DNA of 64,000 bases from Oegoconia quadripuncta (Eukaryota; Arthropoda; Insecta; Lepidoptera; Autostichidae). The first letter of the stretch is position 1; every line of letters starts with the position of its first letter. The stretch covers positions 7,830,914-7,894,913 of the forward strand of contig OX438749.1 of assembly GCA_949316235.1 (NCBI GenBank), read 5' to 3'. Positions 23,412-31,974 of the stretch are shown in pieces. The position numbers were made by a program, and so were the translations under genes. The notes under the pieces are model-generated. The model did no database searches. It saw nothing but the letters and a program-made list of their open reading frames with translations, and had not been told where the DNA came from.

Positions 23412-23661
23412 AACCAAATATTTTTTAGAGAAACTTTATCCTGAATATTAATACTACCGAGTAGTATAATAAAATAAGGAGTGTTTATTTTTTAAATTTT
23501 AGTTGGTTCGAGTCCCGGGCGAAGCAAGCGAGTTTTAAAAAATCTTTTAATGCAGATTTGTTTCTTTTTAAAAATAAAGGAATGTCTCCTTTAAGTAAAA
23601 TGAGCTAGCTTAAGGATTTAAAGTAGTTTCCCTCCAGGGCCTGAGTTTAATTTCCACACTG
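23412..23661. repeat. Right terminal inverted repeat of the mariner-like element
   Basis: Inverse of 21705-21954. The B-box-like GGTTCGAGTCCCGGGCGAAGC is at 23505-23525, again 136 bases from the end and pointing outward. Differences from the left repeat cluster in the inner part. Confidence 0.88.
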
Positions 23662-24427
23662 TATAGTAGATAGAGCAATATTTTATGGTTAAATGGATAC
23701 GCGTTTGACCACAATCTCACCTGATGGGAAGTAACGATGTGACCGAAGATGAAGCAGGCGATCTCAGTAGATGCCTATTCACCCTGCTCTTGAAGATCCC
23801 AAGATTGTAGAAAAAAAAAGTCTTTCCTGAAGAACTTTTTTTTTTTTTTTTATATGAGAGGGCAGCAAACGAGCATGCGGGTCACCTGATGCCGGAAGGG
23901 GGTTCCATGCCTTGGCTGTTCGCATTATGAATGAAGAGTCGAACCGCTTAGTGCGAAATTAGTACCTCAGTGCTTAAAGACGATAGTTTTTAATCCATGT
24001 GTATTACTAGTTATAACGTATGGTGTTCCGTCACCGACATAGCTCAGCGGATTATAGTAAGTTAAAATGGTAGTGGGCAGATAAACATTTTAAGACTGAG
24101 TTTGCTTGTCGAATTACAGTGAATGTCGATGGATGGATTGGAAGAGAACAATACCATTGAAACGATGGAAGAATAAAAACGAAAAGAGCGTGAATGAAGA
24201 GGTAACGGCTGACAATGAAGAATGGGGGAAAAAGATGTAACCTTTTCGTTACAGTACATTTTTGAAAATCTAATGTATGAAAAAAAATACAGCATCATTT
24301 AGGAAAAATTGCTGTGATAGGATAGGAGTGATAAACATGATGTCAATACAAGAAACAAAGATAAACTTGCCGGTCACATAAGTCGCCTCCGCAAAGTCAA
24401 TAATTCATTCAAAGGGTTTTATGTATA
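23662..24427. other. Repeat scraps downstream of the transposon
   Basis: Bases 23700-23810 (CACAATCTCACCTGATGGGA, ACCGAAGATGAAGCAGGCG) and 23840-23950 (GCAAACGAGCATGCGGGTCA) are typical lepidopteran interspersed-repeat phrases. The first recurs near 46850. At 24027-24085 the frame VTDIAQRI and the text TGGTAGTGGGCAGATAA form a small LINE fragment related to 1217 and 25345. Confidence 0.45.
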
Positions 24428-24835
24428 CGCTTATTCAATAAGGTTCCAGTTGATATATAAAATCTTCCTCTCAATAAATTTAAAGATACCTACTATAAAA
24501 CAGAAACTTTTTAACAAAGCATATTATAAAATATCAGACTATTTGGATGATAATCATCCCTGGATAGTTCAAATTCTGGATCAGATCGTTCGCAGGTTCG
24601 ACAGGCTATTTCACAATTAATAATGAAATATATATACCTTATTGTAATGTAAAAACCTTTATGTAAAATCAAATCCTGATTTTAAAGAGTTACCCTTCAA
24701 GTTTCTTGCTTGTTCTTCTCAGGTGAAAATTGTATTTTGAATAAGCAGTGGCTTAAAAAATGTAAAATTGACTATTTTAAGTTTACTCTGTGTCCCTATC
24801 TACAAATAAAGCATTTTTGAGTTTGACTTTGCCAC
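24428..24835 (+). pseudogene. Jockey/CR1-like LINE C-terminus with 3' tail
   Basis: Reading LFNKVPVDI, LPLNKFKDTYYKT and, after a frameshift, LFNKAYYKISDYLDD gives the characteristic C-terminal segment of Jockey/CR1-type LINE polyproteins (usual IYNKLP...LPLNKFK...L..KAYY...DYL). The 3'UTR runs through TCTTGCTTGTTCTTCTC and ends ACAAATAAAGCATTTTTGAG. Stops and the frameshift make it a dead 5'-truncated copy, related to 11535-11720. Confidence 0.8.
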
Positions 24836-25344
24836 CTGGCACACGACTACTAAAATCCTTGTAAACTTCCGAAACTGTACTGTAAATGAGATATGCATAA
24901 AAGATAAGATGAGATAAATATGAGGATAGAAACATATGGAGAGCCCGTGTTATGGTCGGATATATTTTATTGGGGTAAAGATTGGGAAATCGTAACCTTT
25001 TTTACGTGGCCATGTAAATGTACCGGATTTAAGTGCGAATATATCATCTTAGTCTCTATTGGCTCATATAAAAGGTAATTATGGAAAGGTTTAGTGCTGT
25101 TTAAGTACTATTAAAGTACTAGCCGTGGCCACATATTGAGGGAGGATGTTTATTAGACTTTAAAGACACCTATAAAAGACAAGCCGATACACCACAAACT
25201 GACTATTAAACGCGAGTTTAAATGTATTAAGGTCGCTGAAGATCGTTATATAGTTAGTTATATCATCCCATAGCGTTAAAATAGCTGCTTCTGTTTGTGG
25301 TAGTGTTTTACCAAAAATTTTGGGTAGTATAATAGTGCATAAAC
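24836..25344. other. Unclassified AT-rich stretch
   Basis: No gene or recognised repeat. Confidence 0.3.
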
Positions 25345-25618
25345 ATCGCTCAACAGATTAGTAAACTGAAGTGGCAGCACTTAGGTCACATAGGTCGGAG
25401 AACTGATGGCCTGTGGGGCATTAAAGTTCTGGAATGGAGACTATGTATCGGTAGGTGCATCGTAGGATGTCCACCTACAAGGTGGATGGACGGCCTAATA
25501 TCAAGGTCACGGGCAGTTGGCGGATGCAGGTCGCTTCCATAATGTTCGCTCTGGAAATCTATGGCGGAGGTCCGTGTTCAGCAGTGGATGCCGGTGATAC
25601 GATGATGATGATAGTAGT
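25345..25618 (+). pseudogene. LINE 3' end (endonuclease/reverse-transcriptase type)
   Basis: The frame reads IAQQISKLKWQHLGHIGRRT, DGLWGIKVLEWRLCIGRCIV and GCPPTRWMDGLI, then after a frameshift ends near VQQW. A (GATGAT)n tail at 25598-25610 follows. This is the extreme C-terminus of the same LINE family as 1217, 42412 and 59020. 5'-truncated. Confidence 0.85.
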
Positions 25619-25664
25619 CCATGTTACCTACATTAACACTAGCTTAATGAAACTGGCCGTTTAT

Positions 25665-25880
25665 CGACCTGATTGGTGTAGTGATGAAAATACAGACATA
25701 TAATATCTTGGGAGATATGGATGTTTCTATTTATATATGTGTATGTATTTATTTACAAAAAAAAAAATAATTTGTATAGTTTATCAACCACCTGTTATCC
25801 ACAATACAAGCCTATAGTTGCTTAGTGTGGTCCTAGATGGCTCTGTGTGTATGTGCAAGGATATTTATTTATTTATTTTC
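25665..25880 (+). repeat. SINE-E with the B box deleted
   Basis: CGACCTGATTGGTGTAGTGA continues directly into ATGAAAATACAGACATAT, so most of the tRNA-like head including the B box is missing. The rest is family-like (TTTATCAACCACCTGTTATC, CACAATACAAGCC, TGTGTGTATGTGCAAGGATA) with a (TTTA)n end. Confidence 0.8.
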
Positions 25881-26238
25881 ATGATCATTTTGACATATAA
25901 TAAGCCCAGAAATATGTAAAAACATTATGATTACTTACGACATAAATGTTGGAATACTGTTCCGTAGTTATCTGTAGAGATAACTGATTGAACGAACTAA
26001 TTTTGACATTTCTTTTGTCTATGAGAACAACCGAATACTGCCCTCTATTAACATTATGCCCTGATATAATTTATTAGTGTCTGACTGAATTTTTTTACCA
26101 AAACAGTTTCAACTACAGATAATAGGAGGAATTGTTTCGAACCGCATCAAGATTGCGCGCATTGGTTACTGTTGTAACCACAAACAGTAGACTGATCTTT
26201 TTTTTTGGTTACAGCTGTAACCGCGGGCGGTTGAGTGG

Positions 26239-26288
26239 TTATCTAATATGCCCAATTTTTTTTCTTTACGATAAAGAAACGCATCCGG
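26239..26288 (-). repeat. Foldback family D, terminal fragment
   Basis: ATCTAATATGCCCAATTTTT, CTTTACGATAAAGAAACGC and ATCCGG followed by TATATA match one terminus of family D (7651, 27771). Confidence 0.65.
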
Positions 26289-26340
26289 TATATAATAGCA
26301 TAAATATTTTCGCGTCCAGCCAACTTAATTGGTGGTTGTA

Positions 26341-26495
26341 ATATTTATGTCAAAAATCCTTCGTTCCGTTTCGAAAATGAGAACTGCATTCTGCACGAAT
26401 GAGCGTTCATTTCATCTCGGTTGGAGTGCTTCAAGTTTTATTTACCCTTAAGGTTTTGTTTCGACGTCAGCTTTGGCGAAGCCGTTAATCCGGGG
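26341..26495 (+). other. Candidate noncoding leader exon (speculative)
   Basis: A non-repeat segment, GC-richer than its neighbours, ending CCGGGG immediately before a strong U2-type donor GTAAGT at 26496-26501. It lies 4.2 kb upstream of the splice acceptor of the calcium-channel exon on the same strand, so it could be a 5' untranslated exon of that gene. There is no transcript evidence and the 5' limit is arbitrary. Confidence 0.2.
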
Positions 26496-26501
26496 GTAAG
26501 T

Positions 26502-27770
26502 CGTTTTAATGAGTCGTATTTGGAGAGCGCTTTTTAATACGTCATCTACGCAAATATTAAAAGACTTGGAGTCAAGAAGTACCTACTCATAGAAGTATAT
26601 TATCTACATTCATGTATATTGGATTCGGCAGATTTTATTAACAATAAGTCATGCTTTAACTAACTCCCATGTAGCGTATAATGCCCCATGCGATGCCTTT
26701 TTTTTTCTTTTCCATGCAATGTTTTTGACGTCAATACTTGGGTCATTATTTTCTACAGGTACACCCAATTGTCTACGTCAAATACTTCTTGAAAGAAAAT
26801 AAATGAATACATCTGTGAAAGACGGGCGAATAGATAGACAGGCAGAGGTGATCATATAAATGTTACGTGCTGCCAACTGTATTATAAAATATTAATAGCT
26901 ATAAATTGAAAAGTTAGTTAACTCCCCAGAGCACTAAGTATCATATCTATCATTCATATAAATAAATCGACTTTACTAAAGCTACATCTAACGGTTCCAT
27001 CAAACATGGTTAAAAATCAGCTCGCAACCACCAGCTTCCGAAAATAAAATACCGTTAGACAAACACAATTTTATAACACACTTTTTACGTTGGAGATTAA
27101 AAAGACGATTATTCACTAAAGCGAACTCCTTGTGGGTCGATAGTAAAATTTGCAATCTTCTTTATTTTTGGGAAAGTGGCTGGATTCGGATCATAGTTTA
27201 CTAAATACGTCAAATATCTACATGTGCTATATGGTTTCAGCACATAGAAATAGATTCAAGTCTCTTACCGTGGGTATAGTAAAAGGCGACTAAGGGACTT
27301 TTCCACCAAATTACTATAGATTTGAAAGGTGAGCCGTGAATGGTGTTTCAAACATTAAATCCCAAACGCTAAAGTTTGGGGTTTCTGTGACTACTCCCAG
27401 TTGACATAAGGTACGGTGACGTTATGTAGTAAATATATTCAATCTACATTAGAAGCCGCAATTCTCATTACCAATAACACAGAATTATTAAAGAACTTTT
27501 AACAACCATCCTAATAGCAAGGTGTCGATGTCGCCTATACGATGCCTACACGCGAGAATTATATGAATATTTTACTGCGACATGCTATTACACTCCAATT
27601 GTAGTTTTTTCTGTAATTGTTATGGGTTTCCAACAAGTTTGATAATGGTAACACGTAAGGTATATATGAAAGTATGGTATATATACCTATACATACCGAT
27701 ATATATACCGTAAAGAAAAATAGACGTAAAGGAAATAGAAGATATTAGCAGAATTAGTTATTCGAATTAA
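26502..27770. other. AT-rich stretch with repeat M at 27215-27420
   Basis: No exon. Bases 27215-27420 (TAAAAGGCGACTAAGGGACT, GAAAGGTGAGCCGTGAATGG, AAACGCTAAAGTTTGGG) are a repeat M copy. Near 27655-27715 several TATATACC/GGTATATA palindromes cluster. Confidence 0.4.
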
Positions 27771-28039
27771 ATGTTAATTGTGTCATTTGACGGTCGGATT
27801 TGTAGCTTATTCCACATAATTACATCATTAAATTAAATAAAAAAAGAAAATTTGAAGAAAATATGAGTTCCAAATAAATTTGGCATGACAGAAACCCTAT
27901 ATACGAATCCCGCCAGTCGCATATCAAAAGACGACCGGCGCGTGCGTTTTTGAAAAAAAAAAACTACCCATGCCAATAACTTCTATTTCACTTACTTAGT
28001 ACGCTCTATTTTTTCCTTACGGTAAAAAAACTCATCCGG
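27771..28039 (-). repeat. Foldback family D, truncated copy
   Basis: The inverse of 7651-7905: TCATTTGACGGTCGG, TTCCACATAATTACATCATT, CATGACAGAAACCCTATA, CCGGCGCGTGCGTTTTTG, CCTTACGGTAAAAAAACTC and ATCCGG. The opposite arm is missing. Confidence 0.75.
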
Positions 28040-28624
28040 TATATTTACATATATGTAGATTTCGAAGTGATAAAAATATCTTTAATTGTTTCTCAAATAA
28101 CGTAATAATACAATAAATGGTTTTAAGAATAGAGCAGGATTATTATTTCCCTTGTGAGAATTCGAACTGGGAAAATACCTGTCCTTCAGACCGCCCGGCC
28201 TTCTCCTCCAGGAAGCTTACTTAATTAAAAACTTAATTAAATGCAGTATTACTAATACTAATTTCATCGCAGAATAGTCCACTTACTTTAGTAGATTCTT
28301 ATCGAGACAATTCTTTTTGGCTTGTATTTAACGTATCAACTATCAACTTTTTCCGAAGAATACACGCGAAAAAATACTGTTCCGAACCAAAAGTACCCAA
28401 ATGTTACCACCAAACATTAGACTTTATTTTATTTGCATAATTGTTACCGGATTTTTACTTACTTTTAAAGTAAATTATTTTGTTTTTTCTATAATATTTG
28501 TTATTAAAACTTGCCCCACAAATAGTTACTATTAGGTAATACAGATATTATTTTTATTTGTTCTTACAATTTCTATCAAAAATTTTCTCCAGGCTCTCCA
28601 GGGACTTTACGTACTGTAGGTATT
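28040..28624. other. Unclassified AT-rich stretch
   Basis: No gene. GAATTCGAACTGGG near 28158 resembles a decayed tRNA-like B box, but no surrounding SINE is recognisable. Confidence 0.3.
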
Positions 28625-29047
28625 TTTTTTTATGCACAACGGGTGCATAAATGCACAATGCACAACCTCAATCACACCTGCTGTTAAGTGAAGATGAGGC
28701 CGAAGGTAGAACTCACGCTAAACGTCATCATAATCATCTGATTTAAGAGCCATGCTCTTGTCGGTCGGTCTCTCTGCTCTCCGCCTTCCAAATCCTATCC
28801 TTTCCTTCCACCCTGAACGTACTCACCCGAAAACCCAAATATTTGGGGAACTGGCTATCTTATCTCTGACAACCGGAACACAACTGTACTATTAACATTG
28901 CTGTTTGACGGCTGATTTAGATAAGATGGTGGTTGCTAGCCAGGCCGACATTTAAAATGCCCTACCACCAACCAAACCGAGTACTAAACATGTACCCCGC
29001 TGGGGATCGAACCCGCGACCTCCGATTCGCAAACTCTATGTTGTTTA
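28625..29047 (-). repeat. SINE-A carrying a foreign insertion
   Basis: On the minus strand the copy runs from near the start of the head through the B box (GGTTCGATCCCCAGCGGGG) to the tail at 28650. About 110 bases between roughly 28711 and 28820 do not belong to SINE-A: TTAAGAGCCATGCTCTTGTC (a short palindrome) and CTCTCCGCCTTCCAAATCC. That insert resembles another widespread moth repeat. The tail region also shows repeated GTGCATAAATGCACAATGCAC. Confidence 0.85.
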
Positions 29048-29230
29048 ATAGGTACCTCAGGTAACTTAGGTTTTTGTACTTTAGGTACACACAAAATGGG
29101 TCCATGTATTATTGTTTTTATCGTATTCATGATTCATTTATGTTCTGGAGGCTAATTTAGCATATTCGGTAGATCAACAATATTTTAAGCAACATCTTAG
29201 TTGAATTATTTCAAACAGTGAAATAATTAT

Positions 29231-29484
29231 TAATATACCAGCTTTCCGCCCGCGGCTTCGCCTGCGTGGAATAACTTTATCATAAAAATATGTTTATCCC
29301 GCGAGGACTACTCACTGTATCGGAATAAAAAATATTCTATGTTTTAATGTGGGTTATGTTCTACCTATATGCCAAATTTCATCCAAATCTGTTCATCCGT
29401 TTCGCCGTGATTGAGCAATAAACAAACAAACGAATAAATAAACAAACAAATATCCAATCTTTCGCATTTATAATATTAGTTAGA
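29231..29484 (-). repeat. Repeat N, full copy
   Basis: Minus-strand order: short ATAATATTAT-type start, TCACGGCGAAACGGATGAAC, TTTGGATGAAATTTGGC and an end reading GGCGAAGCCGCGGGCGGAAA. The same order occurs on the plus strand at 51004-51257 and partly at 42795. A common lepidopteran interspersed repeat of uncertain class. Confidence 0.65.
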
Positions 29485-29652
29485 TAAATTTAACATTTAT
29501 TTCACATTTGATACTAATCTATTTTTAAGGCACAAGCGTTAGAAAAATAATTTATTATTTAGTACCAAGTATAGATATGCCCATTCACCTTATAGTAGAC
29601 TAAACGAAATTTACATTCACCGCCCAACCTATTGCGAAATTTTCCCCAAAAT

Positions 29653-29914
29653 TTTAAATAATAAATATCTTGGCACATACACACAGTGCCATCTAGTTCC
29701 ACACTAAGCAACTAGGCTTGTGTTATGGATACCAGATGGTTGATAAACTACACAAATACATTTTTTTTAATAAATTACATATATAAATGAAAAATATCCA
29801 TAACTCGGGAACACATGTCTGTATTCATAATACAAATATATGCCCCTAGCGGGATTCGAACCCGTGGCCTTTTGGTATAGCAGTCAGAGTTTCTAACCAC
29901 TACACCAAACAGGA
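29653..29914 (-). repeat. SINE-E, full length
   Basis: B box (reverse) GGGATTCGAACCCGTGG, D-arm-like GGTGTAGTGGTTAG, body ATCCATAACTCGGGAACACA and tail ATGGATACCAGATGGTTGAT, with an AT-rich end. Confidence 0.87.
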
Positions 29915-30225
29915 TGAAATCGAAGACGTTCGAGAAAGCTCACTATTCGACTACTCAGGAACACGAACAACTTTTTATGTAATCAACAGTCACAGCGCCG
30001 AAAAGAAAACCCAGCTGTTCCATAAATTTTGGTCGAGCAGAACTTGTGTATGGAAGAGTTACTTTTTCTTTTGCGCTTCAAATAATACACCCCGGACAAA
30101 TAAACTGCACCAAAGTTTAAGTTTTGTTCTTATTGGTAACAACTTTTTTGCTTTATTTTATTTAAAAAAATAGACTATGTAGTTACAAAATAAATTACGC
30201 AAACCAGAGCCACATTCGTATATAT

Positions 30226-30566
30226 GAGAATGTCGATGGCTCAGCGGTTAATACGCGGTCTTCCAATTTAGGAGGTCCGGGTGCGATTCCCAATCTGGCC
30301 ATGTACCAATTAGTTTTTAAATTTAATTTAATTAGTTATGTGCATTTATAAATAGAACTAACAAGGGAAATTGTGCGATGTCACCGTTCTTAAACGGTGA
30401 AGGAAAACATCGTGAGGAAACCTGTATGTCTGAAAAATAAACATTCTAAGGCATGTGAAGTCCCTAACTCGCATTGGGCCAGCGTGGTAGACTATGGCCC
30501 ATACTCCCTCATTTACGAGGGAAGACCTATATCTCTGCAGTGGGATGTTTACGGGATGATGATGAC
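30226..30566 (+). repeat. SINE-B with internal insertion, just upstream of the channel exon
   Basis: Head GATGGCTCAGCGGTTAATAC, B box GTGCGATTCCCA, body and the end GGGATGTTTACGGGATGATG. About 35 bases are inserted after GTGCATTTA, including ACTAACAAGGGAA (30357-30369), which recurs inverted at 30611-30623 outside the SINE. The SINE ends about 105 bases before the acceptor AG at 30672-30673. Confidence 0.85.
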
Positions 30567-30629
30567 ATACGTACCGAAATTCATAAAATTGGTAAGGAGA
30601 TCGCACCAGGTTCCCTTGTTAGTCCTACA

Positions 30630-30673
30630 CTATTGAAACGCATAGATACTAATCTATTTTTCTTTTGTTTCAG
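30630..30673 (+). promoter_or_regulatory. U2-type 3' splice site before the channel leader
   Basis: ATACTAATC (branch-like) at 30647-30655 is followed by a pyrimidine-rich run TCTATTTTTCTTTTGTTTCAG ending at 30673. This is a good consensus acceptor, so the coding exon is probably preceded by at least one upstream leader exon. Confidence 0.65.
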
Positions 30674-31097
30674 ATCCAGTCTTCGACTTCAAACATTCCA
30701 CAATGGAGCTACCTTCCGCCCGTCAGACTGAACAGTTAAAGCACATACTTCGAATACAAACTGACACCTATTTGTACAGTTGAGCAACCAACAAAAATGG
30801 TTAAGTAGTAGGCTAAGACTTTCCTTAAAGTGATAACATGAGCTTATAAGTTAAGTGGATGTCCGGAGATAGGGAGAGGATGCCTTACTACGGCTACCGG
30901 GAGGGAGGGCCAGGTTCGGACTCGAGTGGGGGCTGCTCTGAGTCCGACGGGGGCGAGTCGGACTCGGAAGGGGGGCTGAGCACGGAGAGTACAGTGGGCC
31001 AAGGTCTTCCGTACCCCGGATTCACCCCTGTCGCCCTCCGTTATTTGACGCAAGACACGCGACCCAGGAGTTGGTGCCTCAAGCTCATCACTAATCC
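30674..31097 (+). other. Exon: 5' leader plus first coding segment of T-type Ca channel
   Basis: A 424-base exon bounded by a U2-like acceptor and a U12-like AT-AC donor. Its second half is strikingly GC-rich compared with everything nearby, as expected of a conserved first coding exon. The leader holds three upstream ORFs: ATG 30703 to TGA 30783 (26 codons), ATG 30797 to TAG 30808, and ATG 30838 to TAA 30849. The last is in frame with, and just before, the main ATG, so it fixes the earliest possible start at 30859. Confidence 0.75.
30859..31097 (+). CDS. Ca-alpha1T: T-type voltage-gated calcium channel alpha-1 subunit, N-terminal exon
   Basis: Encodes the first 79 residues plus two bases of the pore-forming subunit of a low-voltage-activated calcium channel of the plasma membrane. 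Residues 1-50 are a Ser/Gly/Asp/Glu-rich cytoplasmic tail (GSDSSGG, ESDGGESDSEGG). Then LPYPGFTPVALRYLTQ and DTRPRSWCLKLITNP match the conserved Cav3 segment just before the first transmembrane helix, where vertebrate Cav3.1 has SRPRSWCL....NP and continues Trp-Phe-Glu-Arg. Homology stops exactly after Asn-Pro; the genomic continuation (YPFQ..) is not channel-like, so an intron starts inside the Pro codon. Met1 has T at -3; Met8 at 30880 has A at -3 and is an alternative start. Helices, pores and voltage sensors are outside the window. NALCN or high-voltage channels are less likely given the match. Confidence 0.85.
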
Positions 31098-31107
31098 ATA
31101 TCCTTTT
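31098..31107 (+). promoter_or_regulatory. U12-type (AT-AC) 5' splice site
   Basis: The exon ends AATCC and continues ATATCCTTTT, matching the minor-spliceosome donor consensus ATATCCTTT. No plausible GT donor is seen near the homology breakpoint. Voltage-gated cation channel genes are known for conserved U12 AT-AC introns. The intron would be phase 2, splitting the Pro codon. Confidence 0.8.
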
Positions 31108-31131
31108 CAATATCTAGTGTTATTATATTAG

Positions 31132-31966
31132 CTACTATGTTCTTTGATGTCTTCTACATTCTTTCTTACTGTATTTTTTCAAATTTGTTGTGTCGACAAA
31201 TCGGAATTGTTTTTCTACAAATCATCTTATGAAAAATTTGACTATTTTATATACACCATTAAATGTACACTACACAGGGAATCCTAATGTGGTGATCAGG
31301 GAAATGCTTGTTAAAATTATTTTTGTAAAAGCGTATTACATTAATAGCTCCCCGGTAACTATTTGTTATACTTTTATCTCATCGTTATATACAATTTTTT
31401 CCTGCTTTAGAAAATGTTTTAAAATGGTTTCAAACTCGAACTGCACTCGATGCAATTATAAATAATCCATATCCATCTCCTCTTCTCCATCATCCGCTGT
31501 TCTTCGAACTATACAACGAAGAAACATTTATAAAACAAAATTGCCACTCATAGTAACTTCACCGAAATCCGCAATAATTTTCTCGGTTATACTTTTTGTC
31601 AATATCTATCTTTATTGGAAAAATATTATTAAAAATCTTTTTATACAAGAGTAACTTAAAACACAATGTTAAAATAAAAAGCGGAAACACGGAAACAGAA
31701 CCATTCAGAATAGAAAACGTGTTCGAGGTTCAAAAGATTGACAGCATTAACAAATGGCAAGGCTAATTCGCTGCCTGCTGTAGCTTCCAGTTTACCACCC
31801 GAGCTAGCGTTTACGACAGATCTTTAAAAATAGAAAGATGTTTTTTTTTATTCAAATTTGAAACAAGTTTGTTGCAATCGAATTAAAAATAAACGTGTGC
31901 AATAATTAATTTTCATACTTTTCTGCAATGAGATCAGTAAACTGCCGCTTTCTGATAGCGTTTTGA
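31132..31966. other. AT-rich intronic stretch
   Basis: No exon or repeat family recognised. Open frames here are low-complexity and lack family motifs. Confidence 0.35.
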
Positions 31967-31974
31967 AAAGTTAC

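Larger units (their letters stand above)
21705..23661 (-). mobile_element. Mariner/Tc1-superfamily transposon, apparently complete
   Basis: A 1957-bp element beginning CAGTGTGGAAATTAAACTC and ending with its inverse, flanked by TA at 21703-21704 and 23662-23663, the expected target duplication. Inverted terminal repeats run about 250 bp (21705-21954 and 23412-23661) with only a few differences in the inner 100 bp. One uninterrupted transposase frame lies between them on the minus strand. Intact coding plus near-identical repeats suggest recent insertion. Confidence 0.92.

Noticed and set aside
30844..31110. 88-codon antisense frame over the channel exon
   Set aside because: It is the shadow of a GC-rich exon on the other strand. 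The + frame has clear Cav3 homology.
31098..31131. Channel reading frame continuing to the stop at 31131
   Set aside because: The last 11 codons (YPFQYLVLLY) have no similarity to the conserved Trp-Phe-Glu segment and start exactly at a U12 donor, so they are intronic.
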